In this document: positions 6,165-6,476 of the stretch, piece after piece
Layout: each line of letters starts with the position of its first letter
Numbering within the stretch: the stretch's first letter is position 1
Made by a program: the position numbers and the translations under genes
Source of the DNA: Planctomycetota bacterium
GTDB taxonomy: Bacteria > Planctomycetota > Phycisphaerae > Sedimentisphaerales > Anaerobacaceae
Reading direction: 5' to 3'
Length of the DNA stretch: 6,476 nucleotides
NCBI GenBank assembly: GCA_026386835.1
Contig: JAPLMV010000181.1
Span: 1-6,476, forward strand
The notes under the pieces: model-generated
Told to the model about the DNA's origin: nothing
Seen by the model: only the letters and a program-made list of their open reading frames with translations
Database searches by the model: none

Positions 6165-6476
6165 TCAATACCGCCTGCTGCTGGCGGTTTTGGTATTGCC
6201 GGCGTAATTAACCAGAAAGTACCGCAGGGCGTCGATTGGATGGTCGTACAGGCCGTCCTTTAAAGGCAGTTCTTTGCCGCCTGTAACATTGTCCGGGTAA
6301 TGATAACACTGCATTGCCTCAATCAGCCGCTGACACCTCGGGCTAATCACAAGACTGCTTAACCCATCGCCCGAACGGATTATTCTGCGGACAAGCTCGA
6401 TACCTTCCAAAATTGAACTTCGCCGAAACCACACCGCTATCCCCACCGCCTTTAATTCCCGCACAACGCTTGTGCC
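6165..6476 (-). CDS. Phage-type terminase large subunit, C-terminal fragment (gene enters from the right)
   Basis: The minus-strand frame is open to the window edge and ends with TGA at 6167-6165; the 103 visible residues are the C-terminus. The pattern VRELKAVGIAVWFRRSSILEGIELVRRII, described here in parts, is followed by ISPRCQRLIEAMQCY and then LYDHPIDALRYFLVNY. This is the typical end of the RNase H-like nuclease domain of large terminases (TerL, Terminase_6C type); the Asp in DHPIDALRY corresponds to the last metal-binding acid. TerL packages phage DNA into the procapsid by cutting concatemers and driving ATP-powered translocation. A GTG at 6464 lies inside the conserved region, so it is not the true start. 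The gene converges on mnmA with 15 bases between stop codons. A neighbouring prophage, a remnant of one, or a gene-transfer-agent cluster would explain it; the window shows no other phage gene. Confidence 0.75.
   Translation of the reverse strand, partial: GTSVVRELKAVGIAVWFRRSSILEGIELVRRIIRSGDGLSSLVISPRCQRLIEAMQCYHYPDNVTGGKELPLKDGLYDHPIDALRYFLVNYAGNTKTASSRRY
6167..6197 (+). terminator. Hairpin with short T-run after mnmA
   Basis: ACCGCC (6170-6175) and GGCGGT (6183-6188) form a 6-bp GC-rich stem around a 7-base loop, followed by TTTT (6188-6191, its first T shared with the stem). The stem starts about 20 bases after the mnmA stop. Outer arms AATACC (6167-6172) and GGTATT (6192-6197) offer an alternative pairing. 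It reads as an intrinsic terminator for the plus-strand operon, though the T-run is short. It lies within the last codons of the converging minus-strand gene. Confidence 0.55.

Noticed and set aside
6148..6167. TGAAA...TTTCA inverted repeat at the mnmA stop codon as an attachment site or second hairpin
   Set aside because: The interior does not pair and no second copy exists in the window.
6165..6464. Complete 99-residue gene starting at the GTG at 6464
   Set aside because: The frame stays open to the window edge and the GTG lies inside the conserved terminase pattern, so this is the end of a longer gene.

Overview
The window looks like bacterial chromosome, most probably from a planctomycete of the Phycisphaerae/Sedimentisphaerales kind. 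That assignment rests on the overall look of the proteins: a Sel1-tailed serine protease, an archaeal/bacterial-type glycogen debranching enzyme, and heavy use of GTG/TTG starts. It is an inference, not a database result. No rRNA, tRNA, CRISPR array or complete insertion sequence is visible.

Left part (1-2178, visibly AT-rich, accessory in character). It opens inside a gene whose 5' end lies outside the window. The visible part is the end of a Sel1-like repeat followed by a trypsin-like (HtrA/DegP-type, S1C) protease domain with an intact His-Asp-Ser triad and no PDZ domain. Directly behind it, in another frame, lies a 33-codon scrap (829-927) that repeats the Sel1 tail, most likely the remnant of a paralogous gene. 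Then come a small tail-anchored-looking membrane protein (948-1370), a possible overlapping small ORF (1304-1489), and a 230-residue protein with one N-terminal membrane anchor (1486-2178). None of these three has a function I can name. Their tight packing, with an internal Shine-Dalgarno and an ATGA overlap, suggests co-translation.

Middle and right part (2179-6149, more GC-rich, housekeeping in character). A 138-base intergenic region carries a good sigma70-type promoter and an SD-led GTG start. These drive a same-strand run of three genes. The first is a GH133/amylo-alpha-1,6-glucosidase-type glycogen debranching enzyme. The second is a HAD-superfamily phosphatase/phosphomutase-like protein that overlaps it by 4 bases. 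The third is mnmA, the tRNA-uridine-34 2-thiolase. The first two fit polyglucan turnover; mnmA is functionally unrelated and probably just shares the transcript. A GC-rich hairpin with a short T-run follows mnmA.

Right edge (6165-6476, minus strand). The C-terminal 103 residues of a phage-type large terminase subunit converge on mnmA with only 15 bases between the stop codons. This points to a prophage, prophage remnant or gene-transfer-agent-like block beyond the window end.

I found no clear new defence or mobile system. The most unusual points are the Sel1-protease fusion with its duplicated Sel1 tail, the overlapping small ORF between two membrane proteins, and the terminase fragment abutting mnmA.
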